Shown: positions 24,545 to 38,072, counted from the stretch's first letter. The stretch: 64,000 bases of DNA from Sialis fuliginosa (GCA_961205875.1 OY540812.1:18910001-18974000), one strand, 5' to 3'. Numbers and translations: made by a program. Notes: a model not told the origin generated them from the letters alone.

Positions 24545-25590
24545 TATCAATATTCACAAGCGAATGATATAACGAGATTTGTTTATAGTTCCAAATTAAT
24601 TTTTAGCATTAGTAAACAAATATAATTCAGACTTTTAATGAAAGATGCTTGTATTACGTCGAGAAGATAGAAGATTACTTTGATTTAAAGTTGAAAGTTA
24701 TTCATTAGTAAGTTTATTCCATAGTTAAACAAGATTTCTGCACAATCTAGAGAAACTTTGATATTAGTCAATTAAGGATATTATATAATATCCTTGATGC
24801 TATAGGTATATGTATGTGGCTTGTAAAAGTAATGAATATCTTTTAATTAGTTAGTTTGTTATCTTGTACTAACAATAACATTGCCACAATATTAATTTTA
24901 TTGGATAAAAATTATATTTATATACTTTATATTTATATTTTTTTATATACTTATCATTGTCTTAGGACAAAATAGTATCGATATGAGTTTTATCCTTTGG
25001 GGAATAAAAATTAATTGTTGTCATCATTTTGATTTTTAACAATTTGAAAATCTGAAGATCAGGTGGAGTTTGCGTTGGATTGCAATAACACTGACCAAAA
25101 GTAAATTAGAATAAAACATTTTCGTTTCCTTTTAATGAAAATGTTGTTCTCTTGAGGACACCTTCTTAAAGTCTTTATATGTCACCAACATCTTCCACTG
25201 AAATACTGAGCATCTTTTGTCTGAAATAGTATTGCCTATTTATTTAAAGTTTATTCAAATGTATTAACTAACATCACTTTGATTAATTTCTTCGAATAAA
25301 AAATCATCAGTTTTTGTATCCCTAATAATTTTGTTGTTGGTACCGATGGATTCTGTAAATAATTTCCTACACGTTACTGAGGGAAAAAGCAATAAATATG
25401 ATTATCAACGAGATACAAGCCTTTTAAGTTTACTAACTTTTCAAAATATGAAAGCTGTAATGGTAAGATATAATTTTGTCAAACTATTAGTTAAGTGGGA
25501 CCTGAAACCATCATGTATTAATATGAGAGAAAAAGGACACAGTAGAATCCCAAAAACTTAAAAATATTTTGCTTCTTACTGCATTTTACT
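24545..25590. other. AT-rich DNA, nothing firm
   Basis: A 76-codon plus-strand frame (25331-25561) has balanced composition but no start context, splice site or domain I can recognise. Confidence 0.4.
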
Positions 25591-25599
25591 TAAGCACAA

Positions 25600-26290
25600 A
25601 TTTGGAGGAATTTCACCTGCAATGTAACATTTTTTTATGTGCACCTTATATGTAGCTTGAAAATCGATCATTTTTTCTTCGGCCAACTGAAATAACAAGC
25701 ATGCAACCTTCCTGATGGAAATATCAATTTAATTGACGTAATTCCAACATTAGTCCCGTTTTAGTATAATGTCCTCTGTACGTGATCTTTACCGAACGTT
25801 AATCCCCTTTAAGAAAGTTCCCTGCCTCTTTCGTATCCACAATGGCAGCCTTTCTTTCATATCAGAATGATTGTCAACGCTCAAATAAAACGAAATTCAA
25901 TTGGACCTCGTGCATGACTGGCACATAAAATAAGATGGCGATCGAGTAAGGGTAGTGAGTTCGAAAGAAAGTCTATAGAGTTCATATATTGACCTGTTGC
26001 GTACTAAAGGTCCCCCAGTCTTTTTGTTATCTTTGTTTAACTTTTCAGGATCTTGAAAGTTTTGTTCTTGTCTGAAGGCTGATTGGTGATAAGAATTCTA
26101 TCTGAAAATAGTATATTGAATTTTATATTCCACTATATCTTCAAGTGTCATGCAAGCATCTTACTTTATTCTGCTTCTATTGTTTAGAGGTTGCGATGGA
26201 ATTCCGTAAATTTGTTAATAACATCGGTATTCTTATGTAATACGTATAGTTTGTCGAAGTCCCCCATGACCACTGCGTCTTAATTTGATG
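25600..26290 (-). pseudogene. Possible decayed coding region, identity unknown
   Basis: The base composition is closer to coding than the flanks. On the minus strand several broken stretches have protein-like texture, for example RKVACLLFQLAEEKMIDFQA (25650-25720) and VVMGDFDKLYVLHKN (about 26245-26290), separated by stops and frame changes. One stretch has EQNFQDPEKLNKDNKK, which loosely recalls the tail of a cytochrome P450, but no haem-binding motif follows. I cannot name it; an old transposon ORF or processed pseudogene is equally possible. Confidence 0.18.
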
Positions 26291-26299
26291 GTATTAATA

Positions 26300-28920
26300 T
26301 ATAAGTCGACGTATGTACAAATGTACATATTATATCATCACTAATAAAATAGATATGTGAAATATAGTAAAAATCTTCTCGCAAAGACGGGTAAAAAATT
26401 GTCTCCTATCTACCCTCATAACAGTTACTCATGGATTTAAATATTTTATACAATCTAATTTAATATATTAGAATTTAAAATTATTTTGATTAACTTTTTA
26501 ATAGTTGCTACTTGCTACGCTTAAAACGATCTCAAAACACTAAAATCCGAAGAGCAATTTGGATAATTTACTAGCTTGATGTCATTATTCTAATTATTTT
26601 TAAGTTAACAAAATCGAAAAGCTTTATAATCACATAATGCACTCGAATATTGCATATACAATAATTTTTTAATCACTAGCTTTTAAACGTTTGTTGTATT
26701 GAAATAACACTTTGAACCGTTTTTAGCCTGAAAAAATATAATTTTCAGGTATATATAGTGATACAACAATGAAAGGATTTAGTATTTACAGATCAAAATC
26801 AAAATATTGAGTGATTAAAAAAACTATTATAAAAATTAAAATTAATGTATTAGGTATGATGAAATTATTTATTCATTAGACATAGATTTGAAATCTTAAT
26901 ATGTAAAACTAGACGATATAACAAATATTTCAAAAGATTCTATGATTTATAGTTTCAATGTATTGTCACTATCTTTTCTCTATTCACCCAGTATATGATG
27001 GATGTATAAAGAGTTTACATATTTGAAAGATATTGAAACAGTATAGATTGAATTCTTTTACTGTACTTTAGGTATCAATTGGACGAAAAAATATATTATG
27101 TTCCACTTAATAATTTTTAGACAAGTGTACATAATATTTTTTGTAAAATATTTAATATAAAATCTTTCATTTCCCAATATCCATACATATACCTGTCGAT
27201 ACAACGATTCAATTTATCTAACGCTATTAAAAATCTTATTACTTCTATCGACTTTTTCAATACCTTATACCACACCTACAACCTTCTACTAAAAATACAT
27301 CTACTTTATAATGTATCGCAATTCTGTACACCCCTAGGCAGATGACATTCCTCCGGACTTTTTATGCCCCATAAATGTGTTTTGTTCCGGTACACATACC
27401 GGAGGTTTATATAACTTTTCCACGGCAATACCTTATTGAATTCTGTATGGTTCATATGCGGCATGAAAAAGGCAAATTCAATTGGCTTTTACGATACGCG
27501 TTATAGGCAGGACTCTGTTGTGCTTCGAAATTTATGAATATCAAAATATAAAAATTTTTTATCATTTTTTTCTGTGCGACGAAGTTATATGTTTTTAACT
27601 CATCCACATATTCATGTTTCATGTTCTACAAAAGCTAGAACGAGTTGTTTTGAATATCTATTATTAAATGTAGCAGTTTGGTTTTATTGCTGGTAAGTTG
27701 AAGTCTGCGGTGTAAAACATTGTTGGTATTCGATATGGTTTGATTAATAGAACTACTTCATGTATATATTTTTCCTTTACATTATAAGTGTTGTGATGTA
27801 TGTATGCACCACATATAGAATAAAGGAAAACAAAGATCGTCATATTCGTATTTATGGTTACCGATTAATTTTGTGTTTTTACATAAATATTTTTTGATAA
27901 TAATATCACATCTACAAGTGGCCGTTAATTTAGTAATCGTAGTTGATTAGTTTGGAGAAGTTTCACTGTATGGGATTCCAATATTTATACTATATCAGTG
28001 TATCTAGAAATTTAAAATAAACATGTAAAGTAATGACCCCAATACATACAAATATACATAGATGTGGGCATAAAGCTAAAATTAGACTAAAACTTTTTTT
28101 ATACCTACTAGGCATGTGAAGTATCACAATTAACTTTTTTTATGTAATTCAAAAATGACGTCACCAAAGTGCATAGAACAGACTTTTTACATGTACTCCC
28201 CTCCTTTAATATTTAATTATAATATAATATTTAAATCATTTCTTTATGTACCAAACAAAGACAGATATTTTGAAACCCATTTACTAGATAAAGGAGTACT
28301 CTTCTTTTATAGTACTCATATATGTGTGCGATTGAATTATTATGTAATTTATTGAAAATTGTATGAATAAATTTTGTGGCAATAAATACATATTTGATAT
28401 TTCGAATTTTAGTATTTAAATATGTTAAACTTGATATAAAATTAATTAAATACTCGTATATAAGCTCCGCTCTAAAAAAAGATAACCGATGATATTTGTC
28501 TTAATATTTTCGAATCTGCGAGAGTGAGAGACGACTTCTGAAGCCCATAGTACCTATAATAGCATACAACCGAGTTTGTCTTGGTAGTTTTTTTCTATGT
28601 ATGTACGTGTCCATCTATAGGAACATTTAAAAAATAAAATCTATATTCCACAAAAATTACTTACTTGGGAGGTAGTTAGAGATACATTCTTATGAAAAAA
28701 CGAACGCAAAATAGGCAAGTAGTAAAAATATTCTCTACAATAAATACGGCAAAAGCAATGCCCGACCAACCAATTCCCAATACAAATCCCAAAAACCCAA
28801 CCGAGCCCACAGAGAGATGTACATATGTAGATGTATGCTTGTCATCGGCTCACGTTACAGGCATAGATGTATTTAAGATAAATAGTATTTAACAAAAATC
28901 AGAAAGTACAAAGTCTGTAA
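26300..28920. other. AT-rich non-coding DNA
   Basis: A small hairpin TCCGGTACACATACCGGA is at about 27393-27410, and a GTACACCCCTAGG motif near 27327 matches motifs at 35301 and 39550. Frames at 28155-28355 and 28692-28892 look like chance. Nothing else is seen. Confidence 0.5.
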
Positions 28921-28928
28921 CTGTCCTA

Positions 28929-28957
28929 TCCTTAATATATATAAAGCTCAACGTCTC

Positions 28958-28991
<34 letters not shown>

Positions 28992-29820
28992 CGTTAGTTA
29001 CCTTATCACTCGAGAACCACTTATCCGATTTACGAGTTTTTTTTATTAATTCATAGGTACGTTCTCTGGCCAGGTTATAGGCTATATTTTTTTACGTTAG
29101 GTAACATAACAACAAAGCAGTGACGATAATAGTAAATCAAGTCGGAAAAAATTTTGCCGTCGGCGCGCTGTTTTGTAATACGCTGCCTAAACCGTTCAAT
29201 ATAGAACAAAATAATGTATTAAAGAATTGTGTAGAATCAAAAGTTCTACAATTAAGTCAGCGACACGATATGTCTAACTTTTATATTTAAGCCACAATGA
29301 CTGCTTTTATGTTACAAAGAAAACATAAAATATTTGGGTTTTGTTTACATGGACTTATGACCTGCAAAACATTAATCCTTATCGAAATAAATGATTTCAT
29401 CGTCATAAGTACTTAATGTAGATATAGTTTGCCATTTACAGCATCCAATTTGGTCGTATAGTTTAGAAAATATCTTAAAATATATTTATAAAGATAATAT
29501 CTTAAATGTATGGTGTCGTGCCGCATCGAAGCGAGTACATCAGACTGGATTCGCGTACGCTCGGTAGATATTCGGAGTCCCTCGGCTGATCGTTTGTGTT
29601 TATTTTGTTTTCAATAATTAACATTTAAATTTAAACAGAACACAAATTATTTGTACTTTTTTCTTCTGATTCGTTTTTGTTAGGTAATTTAGGTATTGAT
29701 AAATTATTATTACAATAATAACTAATCGTGTTTGTACTTAATTAATTAAACTATATTTTTCAAAAATCCTAAACAATAATTCCGTAGTCTACGCGAGCGA
29801 AGCCGCGTGGGCCCAGCTAG
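28929..29820 (+). mobile_element. Complete non-autonomous Helitron, 892 bp
   Basis: Inserted between A and T, as Helitrons are: host A at 28928, element start TCCTTAATATATATAAAGCT, element end CCCAGCTAG at 29820, host T at 29821. Near the 5' end is a (GTCT)n run (28957-28990), then CGAGAACCACTTATCCGATTT. Ten or so bases before the CTAG end is a hairpin, ACGCG-agcgaagc-CGCGT. There is no Rep or helicase coding, so it depends on an autonomous partner. Confidence 0.85.
28957..28990 (+). repeat. (GTCT)n microsatellite inside the Helitron
   Basis: About eight perfect or near-perfect GTCT units follow CAACGTCTCT at the Helitron 5' end, the usual position of this microsatellite in insect Helitrons. 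Confidence 0.9.
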
Positions 29821-29824
29821 TAAG

Positions 29825-30790
29825 TATATATAAAAAAAAAACACTTTAAGCATAACTCCATCTATTTATATTCTATTTCCGCCAATTTTCTTTCAGTTTT
29901 CTCAATTTATTTTAAAATTTCTATGATGATACGCAGGTTCCTATGCGGTCTCTCATGTTATGTTTTATGTCAATCGTTATTTCTCATAATCTAACACAAA
30001 TTATAAATAAGTATAATTTATATATTATTATATTATCATAGAAACTGCTTTACATTGTTTCAAATTTGATGATTATTTTTGTATATCTTTGGTGTCGTAG
30101 TACTTACCATTTTGTAATCATTAGAAAGTGTCCATCACTGGGTGTTCATTACTGGTTTTACTTTACCCATTACTGGAGAAAAAACAAACAAAATAAAAGG
30201 CTTTAATTTAAAAAAAAACTATATTTAATTATTAAATTTATTAAATAAAGAGTTACTTGTTTTATTAGTAACATGAGTTCATGAGAGTTACAAAAAAGAA
30301 GCCCGTCAATCACAAAAACAGTAAACCTTATAGTGGCCATAACTGGTGCCAGTACCTTATTTAGAAGTGCAAAATAAACATATAATAATTTGAAATCTCA
30401 AAAGATACTTGTACACGGGTAAGCTGTTCGGGCAAATAAAATTTAACACAAATATAATGTAAATCAATTATCCTACAGTATCAATTAAGATCTTAAGCTT
30501 TCTAACGTGAAAGTCCCAAAAAAATCAGTTAATAGTTTTCATCAGAAGTCAAAAAAAACAAACAGTCGTTAAACGATGTGACGGAAGTACCAATGACACT
30601 TTTCATTTATATGTAATAGTATTGATAAATATTTAATTGAAATTGTTGGTTCTGATTTTTGATCTTCTTTATGTACATATCTGTGTGATGTATAAATAAA
30701 TATGTACCTATATCTAAACGTAGAACATAAATTGAACTAGTTATGTATAGAATGTGAATTCGGAAACATGCATAATTCCACGTAGACTCC
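29825..30790. other. AT-rich non-coding DNA
   Basis: Nothing is recognised. Confidence 0.5.
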
Positions 30791-30809
30791 GGTATTAGAA
30801 ACGCGGATT

Positions 30810-30995
30810 AAAATATTAAAATTGCAGTACGTTTCGCTGCACCGAGCGTCTCTGAGACTCGAACAATCCCCGCATGGGGAATGATACTGGTTCTGCGTAT
30901 GGAACTGGAAAATCCGTGCAGAATTTTTATCTTAGAAAGTAATCTCGGCATTATGAGATTAAACGTGTCGGTACTTGCGTTCTCTGTGTAAAAAA
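30810..30995 (-). other. GC-richer island with a 64-codon minus-strand frame
   Basis: The block contains GCACCGAGCGTCTCTGAGAC and AATCCCCGCATGGGGAATGA. On the minus strand GTTCGAGTCTC resembles a pol III B box, but no A box or acceptor stem could be paired around it, so I do not call a tRNA or SINE. The frame (30808-31002) is unrecognised. Confidence 0.2.
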
Positions 30996-31019
30996 AATAC
31001 AAATAATATTCGCGATTCG

Positions 31020-33915
31020 TGCAAGAGAAATGTATTTCATTTCGTAAAACTCGTGCTGTTTTTCGTTTATTTTATTGTGCGTAATGAAGTGGAAAAATAG
31101 AAAACTGTAGATTTTTTTGTGAAAGGTAAATTAAGTAATTAGTTTCAGAAAAGTTGTAGTTGCGTGAAAATTATTTTGTTGAATTTTGGTTAGGAATTCT
31201 AGAGAACATTTAGTATTTTTATAAATATTTATTTTTTTATAAACGTTTTTTATTTGAAATTATTCAACTATTATAGTTTTTAGTAAGAATTGGATGCATT
31301 ATTCTAATTATTTTTAATGCACATTTTTTTAAAGTTTTCTTCTTAAACTTTAGGTTTTTTTTCCATTAAGTCACAACATAAAAATATGGTTTTATCCGTT
31401 GGATTGTTCTGACATGACATAAAAAATACAACACCGATTTAATTTGATTGAATTAAAACAAAAAAATTACAATTACCACTATTTAAAATCTAAAGTGAAA
31501 ACCACTATCCCTCGAAAGATTGAACTTAGATCATACTCCCGAGAAAAATATTATTTTTTATTAAAATGTTTTATTTATTTATTTGTTTGTTTGTTTTTTT
31601 TTTTTATTTTTTATTTTTTAGACTGAAACACTGGTTTTGTAGATTTAATTCTTTTTTTTTTTTTGACGCGGTAGTTTTTACGTTGTTTGTCTTGCTACAC
31701 TAACCTCTTCCAAACACATGGAAAGGATTACCTTCGGGTCGATCAAAGCATTTAGGTTTTTATAACACTATATAATTTATTAGTAAAGCATACAAAGATT
31801 CAATTATTACCTCCTATACATTACTTTCAACACTATCTTATTAACTTAATTTAAATTATTTTCGTTATTTATTTTGTAATCAATCATTTAAATATGCCAA
31901 CTTTAAAGTGTATGTATGTATGTATGTATTCATAATATCATGTCTCTTTCAAAAACTATAATTGATAAGTCTATAACTAATAATATTTTTCAAAACGTAC
32001 ATGCGTAAATAAACATTATTCATTTGTATTTTCAATTTTATCTTCTTCTTTTACATCTTAAGGTTTCACAGTTTCAGCATCCGTAAGTAATGCGCTCTCT
32101 TGTTTACTAAATTGATTGATTCATGCTTATTCAGGCATATATGGATCACATACACAAATTGATTGATCAGTATTTAGAGAATATATGCATAACACAATTT
32201 TGTTGTATTATATTACGTTTACATATGTATTGTATGTAGGTATATATATTTACATACATATATAATACATATGTAATATAATATGTGAAAAACATATTAT
32301 GTTTGTTTTTCACAAAATACCGCACATTTTAAAGATTATTTTATAAAGATGTATTAAGTCACCTTCATATATTTTACTACGATGTTTAATTTAACACTTT
32401 TTTCACCTTGCTACTTACCTCGCCTGGAGAAATGAGTTTAGTATAATTCATTGAGTGCAATTATTAAAAGACTACAAATTTTGGTATTTTTGCAGAAGGT
32501 TTCATAAAGATCCGTTCATTGGAATTGGGCTCCGAGTTAAAAACCTTATTGCACTCGACTAAATGTATTATTATATTTAAATAATACATATTATAGAGCA
32601 ACGTAATAAAATAATAATTTTAAAATGTTTAATGATTTATCAATGTCGTGTATAGTAGAGTATAGAGTAAATGTAATTTTAGTGCACTTTTGTGTGTTTA
32701 CTTTTTTTTTAATAATAAATAACTTTTTTTTTATAAATTTTATAAAACATCGAAATGAAATGATTGTCGAAAGGAAAATGTCATTTGTCAAAATTGACAA
32801 ATAACATTTGATAATCACGTGGTATATTCTTTAAAACATCCATTGCGTTGTTTAAAATAATGACTTTAACTTTGAATACACTGTGTAGCAAAAATATTAA
32901 AAATTCGCCAAGCTTGCCTTCTTTTCTTGTAATAAAGATGACACTGAATTTTGATTTGCTAGTAATACTGCATCAAAAATAAAACGCCTCTAGAAATTAT
33001 ATAGTTTTTGTCTGATTTTGAAATCTTCAAGAGATTCGATTTAGTGAAATTTGGATTTTTTGTTTTATACGTCTGCTTAGCTGCATTCATTTACTTTTTG
33101 CTGTTGTTGGCCGATGGTGTCCAGCTTGAAAACAAGGTAACTAAACTTTTACGACATTTATAATTGTATAGCCGTTTATTTATGAAACGTGTATTTATAA
33201 AATCAAAACAAATAGTAATTTGTATAATTATGAATTAAAACAGAACATAAAACAGCTGTCTAAATGAACTAACAGTTCAATAGACAAAATTTAAAAAATA
33301 ATAATAATAGTTATGAAATACCCATGATTTAAAATATATACCTTCGTATTTAGCTTGTCATTTTTTGAAACCTAAAATCAAAAATAAAACTCACCAATGA
33401 GTTAGGTAGATACTTCTATAAACTTATATATAAATAAGTAAAATAGGCAGGCATTTAAAATTATTACCAAGACTAAATGAAATAGACAGTATTATAATGA
33501 ATTAAAACTGCATATTAAACAATTTCTATAATTCAGAATAATTCGTTCTCTATTTACTTTGCGTTTATTACCTAATGTAAGTAAAATGAAATTTAGACTC
33601 ATTTTCATACTCAAACACGACATTAAAACAAATAATTAAAACATACATAAACTATAATATGTACATTTACATAACAATCATAATGAAACCTTCATCAACA
33701 CCCCAAAACATAATGATCCTAAATATCTATAAACATATCGTCTGTTTAAATGAATCCAAAATCACGCATATTATCAAATAATCGGGCCACATGTAAAATT
33801 ACATATTGCATTATGTAATATCACGTTCGTGCTTGCTATGGCACTTGATTATTTCATGAAATATAATATTAATAAACTGTATATGAGTGTATTTTTGCAG
33901 GGCAGGCTTTAGGAA
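31020..33915. other. AT-rich non-coding DNA
   Basis: A hairpin ATTTGTCAA-aa-TTGACAAAT is at about 32783-32802, and a palindromic GTGAAAAACATATTATG...TTTTTCAC lies near 32285-32312. Frames at 31444-31626 and 32591-32818 are low-complexity. Confidence 0.5.
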
Positions 33916-33920
33916 GTGCT

Positions 33921-33977
33921 TGGTATGACCATATATTAAACATACTAGTATACTAGTATATTTAATATATGGTATGA
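33921..33977. repeat. 44-bp near-perfect palindrome between 8-bp direct repeats
   Basis: The palindrome spans 33929-33972, with halves CCATATATTAAACATACTAG and CTAGTATATTTAATATATGG and one mismatched pair. It is bracketed by TGGTATGA at 33921-33928 and again at 33970-33977, overlapping the palindrome by three bases. This could be a minimal fold-back insertion with target duplication or a template-switch event. Confidence 0.8.
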
Positions 33978-34299
33978 CATAGTCCGAATTAATAGTATAT
34001 CTTTTAATTTAAATTAAATATTTTATAACGTGGAAAGTCAAATGTATTTAAAGACAGTGTTTTTTATGCGGCTTAAACGGTGTAAAATGGTCCCATTTTT
34101 ATTATCTAGCTTGAGTAAAGAACGGAGCAGCAAAAACTTTCGCCAGTGAGAAGTTTTTGGAGTCTTTGTTTCATAAATAGTAACTATTCGTGCAAACTTC
34201 AAGAGTTTGTGGTTTATTGTTACGCATGTATGCATTTTACATTTTTTTAATAATCTATTAAAATTTATTATTATTAATTAATAACAGTAATTAAAACAT

Positions 34300-35270
34300 T
34301 ATATGTATGCTTTCTACATAGATTATTATCTTAAATTAATATACCATTATTTTATATGGTAGGTATTTCTTAAATAGTAGAGGCATAGAATCCTACATTA
34401 AATGTATTATAAAAAAATATTATTTTTTACAAATTTTGTAATTTTTACAGATTCGTAAGATCGATTGTTTTAAATTGTTTGCATATCAAACGTCCTTCTT
34501 GATTGAATCTAATTACATTTCTAGTGTCAAATTGTAAATGTGATACTGCATTATCTTAATACTATTAGCTAAGTTCAGATAGTATGCATCAGTCTATTCG
34601 GTATGGTTAATCTCGGAGACAGGAAATATTTTTGAGGTAAACATATGTAGGGCTACAGTATTATTTAAAAATTAAGAACAAGTCTTATTTTTACACCATA
34701 ACAATTGGAAATTTTCGAAAATCTTTCATATACAGGGAGAGTCATATCATGGAGGTGAAACTTTGAACAGTTTATTAAGAAAAAAATTTCAAGCAAAAAA
34801 GTTCAAATAAACATGTGTCTGGAAAATTTTCATTTTTTATAAAAAAAATCTACTAGAATACAAGCTAAGTTTTTCTCCGTGTGGCCGTCCGCCGCCCCTT
34901 CTGGACTGGCACCCCGAGCAGTCACCCAGTCTCCCTCCCTAAAGCCAGCATTACTGTTATACATTAACAAAATAAGCAACGAATTTTAATATACATAAAA
35001 ATTTTAAACATCAACCATTCTTTTTTCCAAAGCCTACTTGACTATTTAATATTGCACTCGAGTGATTGTTATAGTTTTTGTTTGACATCTCGACTAACAA
35101 ACATATTTTCATTTTTCATGGCAACTGTGATTTTTACTAAATAATTAATAAAATACGTTGTATCTTTGTTATTGGTTGTTTTATTATCAAAGATAAGAGA
35201 AGCTTTGCAATCATATTTTAAAGAAAAATTGTTTTCCGATTTCAAAATTTTCACTCGATCTTTCTTTTTA
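34300..35270 (+). repeat. Left arm of a 1-kb inverted duplication
   Basis: The arm matches 38290-39463 in inverse orientation. Shared anchors, in order, are TACATAGATTATTATCTTAA, ATGGTA, GTGTCAAATTGTAAATGTGA, CATATGTAGGGCTACAGTA, the family-B terminus CAGGGAGAGTCATATCATG, CTCCGTGTGGCC, CCCAGTCTCCCTCCCTAAA, CATCAACCATTC, GCACTCGAGTGATTGT and TTCACTCGATCTTTCTTTTT. It lacks about 200 bp present in the right arm (after the GTGTCTGGAAA segment). The first 430 bp are unique flank, so both flank and family-B element were copied together. Confidence 0.8.
34733..35270 (-). mobile_element. Truncated family-B element in the left arm
   Basis: It begins TACAGGGAGAGTCATATC, the terminus of the family-B element, and runs to the CACTCGATCTTTC segment. 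Compared with the 48381-49088 copy it lacks its second terminus. There is no coding content. Confidence 0.6.
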
Positions 35271-35319
35271 AAATCGTAAATTCTGGCGGGATTTCCGGTA
35301 CACCCCTAATAATCTACTG

Positions 35320-35868
35320 GGTTTTCAGTTACTCATTTGAATGTAAAGATTTGATTTCCAAAACGTGTGTTGTTTAAATAATATTAAGGAGAAATAGAAC
35401 ATACAATCGGAAACAAAAGTAGCTAAATTTTAAAATTGACAAATATCTTCGCTGTAAATTTTGTAAATAAAGTTATAAATGACACAAATAAAGAAGCTAA
35501 TTTTTCCTCCCCTATGACTATTTTGGTAAAGTAAAGATTTTAATATAATATAACGTATTTTTTTACACTGTCTGTACGGCAGATTCAGCTTAACAAAAAT
35601 ATGTTTTTAATATTATTAACGTTATTTATTTCTGTAAATTAATAAATATAGTTTATATAATTATTAATAAATAAAATTAATAATTTTATTTTCTAAATTT
35701 AGATTAAATACAAATAAAAATCGAGAAAAAATTTATCCGTGCAAAAACCAAATTTTTAAAGATCGAGGGGGCATCTAAAAACCTAGAGACTTTACTGTAA
35801 TAACTGTGTGTTTGTATACATATGTTTATATGCGTGTGAGTTATAGATATACATATATACGAGTGCGT

Positions 35869-35920
<52 letters not shown>

Positions 35921-37675
35921 CCGGTTGTTATCACTGTGAAGCGTGTTTTGCATGGAACGCATGTTTCCCGGATAATCATGCCAGTATTTTTTTGTTTCAT
36001 AAACCACGCTATTTATTAATTTACAAACTTTTAAACTCGCGTTTATAAATGTCACAGTTTTGTATTAAACATGCAATAATCGCGTATAACTATGATTTTT
36101 TTAGTATAAAGACATTATAAATTAATAATAAAATTAACAGTAAAATATAAAAATAAATATAGGTAATTACCAATAATAATATTTTTTTTATTTCGGAATC
36201 TACTTATCAACTATTTTATAGAAAATATATTTTTCTGGGACCTCAATTTTTCATGATATTGTTTCTATTTTTAACAACTTTTTACCATTAAACTATCAAT
36301 CTTTGAAAATATTTGCAATTGATAAAAAGTACGTGATTTTATGCAAAGAATCATATATATAAAAATAATTCAAGAATAATAATAATTTCAACATCGTGTT
36401 TAAATTAAAAAGCGAGAATTAAAGAACTTTCAAATTTATTCAATAATCTCTAGTTATTTTTCTGGATATCATGAAAAATACTTATCTCAGGAAAAATTGT
36501 TTCTTAAAAAAGATGTTTGATTTTGTAGATAGAATGAGATTTCAAAATAAGAAATACAGCTTTTCATTTGCAAAAATAACGGTGACCTTTAGATAACCTT
36601 GAAAACGTTAATCAAACTAAACAAAAATAACACCATCATATTGAAACCAAACATTTATTCAAAACATTTACCCATACAATGCCTTGTTTTCGAGTTATTT
36701 GTTTGTCTCAATTTAAATGCCACACATCCTTTTCATTTTTAAACGATAATTCTGTGCATATCAAAAAATATAATTTTATATCTGCAATATCATATTCATA
36801 AAGCATTTAAATATTTACAGAATACTCAAAACTTAAACAAACAGTAAATACTAAATGTCAGAGATAACAAATACTAACTCTTCATTATTCCCTCTGCCCT
36901 CTGTGCTATTTACATAAAGTGTAGTAAACCGCAACTATAGCTGTTCAAATAGTATGGTAACTTTATAATACACATAATTACAAATAATTAATAATTCATA
37001 ATGCATTATAAAACATCGTCTTTGTCACTCGACTACATATTCATCACAAAATAAGCATTGAGAAAAGCTCTTTCACACGAACGAATTTAAAATATCAAGG
37101 AATCTCAATGATTGTCAGATATTTACTTTCAAGATTGTCATAAAAAAATAAACATTATTGATCTATTGTTTTTTTTTCAATTGTCGGCTGCCATTATCCT
37201 CTTCCAATAGCTCCTTATCCATTGTTTTACATTTTATTTTATTTACTTGGGAAGTATTAAATAATTGATTTGTATACATTTTAATTTCCACTCTAATTTA
37301 AACTAATTACATACTATTATTTATACTAGAAATACAACTTAATTTTTATTATCAATAAATATATTTTTTCTTTAAAAAGTAGTTCGTTTTACATGACACT
37401 AATCAAAGCTGTTTTACAGGAATAATTAACATATTTCAATCAAGCATCTATCTCTGTTTCTCTAGTGTAATTCCACCTCCCACAAGAAAACGAAATGTCA
37501 GTGACAGGCATTATAGAAAATATAAGAGTATCTATATAATAAAAAAACTGTCTAAATGAGTCTAGAAACTCGATGGACAAAATACACCCAAATAAAAAAA
37601 ATCTATAAGTATAATAATAATATTATTTAACAAATTGATATTTAAATTAATAATTCTTAAGCAGAAAAATGTAAT
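35320..37675. other. AT-rich spacer with a (GT)n microsatellite
   Basis: This spacer lies between the arms of the inverted duplication. Apart from the dinucleotide run at 35871-35916 nothing is recognised. The 80-98-codon frames across that run are repeat translations (Thr-His or Cys-Val). Confidence 0.55.
35871..35916 (+). repeat. (GT)23 microsatellite
   Basis: A perfect dinucleotide run of 46 bases follows GAGTGCGTGG. It creates long but meaningless open frames on both strands. Confidence 0.95.
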
Positions 37676-37680
37676 TTTTA

Positions 37681-38065
37681 ACTTCCCAACTGGAAGTTAT
37701 TGTAATCGGTCCGAAAATCAAAATTAAAAATTTCAACATATTTGTATGTTTTAAGGTCACTATAGTATATTTACACTATTTTTAGAAATATGTCTGTGTG
37801 TATGTATGTACTACGTCGTGTCATTTTTTTACGTTCACGAAATCTCGCAAATGAAAAAAGCTATTGATTTCGTTGGGGTGCCAATCGAAGCGTCTTGACG
37901 TAAATATGATCTGAAATAAAGGATTTTTCTAAATTCAACCCCTAAAGGGGTCAAAAGAGGCGTACAGTTTTTTTTTTTTTGTCGGATTTTCTTGAAACTT
38001 AGCATAAATATTCTACAATACAAATAATGAAAAATATATTTCAGTATTTTTTTTTGTTAATTCAA
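37681..38065 (+). repeat. Dispersed repeat family A, copy 3
   Basis: It starts CTTCCCAACTGGAAGTTATTG and runs through GAAGCGTCTTGACGTAAAT, AACCCCTAAAGGGGTCAAAA and TAGCATAAATATTCTACAAT, closely matching copy 2 at 1608-1985. The match stops where the family-B element at 38073 begins, so that element interrupts or abuts this copy. Confidence 0.75.
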
Positions 38066-38072
38066 CCCTTAA

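Noticed and set aside
25600-26290. Cytochrome P450 pseudogene
   Set aside because: Only EQNFQDPEKLNKDNKK resembles the family; the haem-binding and ExxR motifs are missing, so I left the identity open.
30840-30960. B-box-like GTTCGAGTCTC on the minus strand as a tRNA or SINE promoter
   Set aside because: No A box at a suitable distance and no acceptor or anticodon stems could be paired.
35704-36055. Three frames of 80-98 codons with His-Thr or Cys-Val runs
   Set aside because: They are translations of the (GT)n microsatellite.
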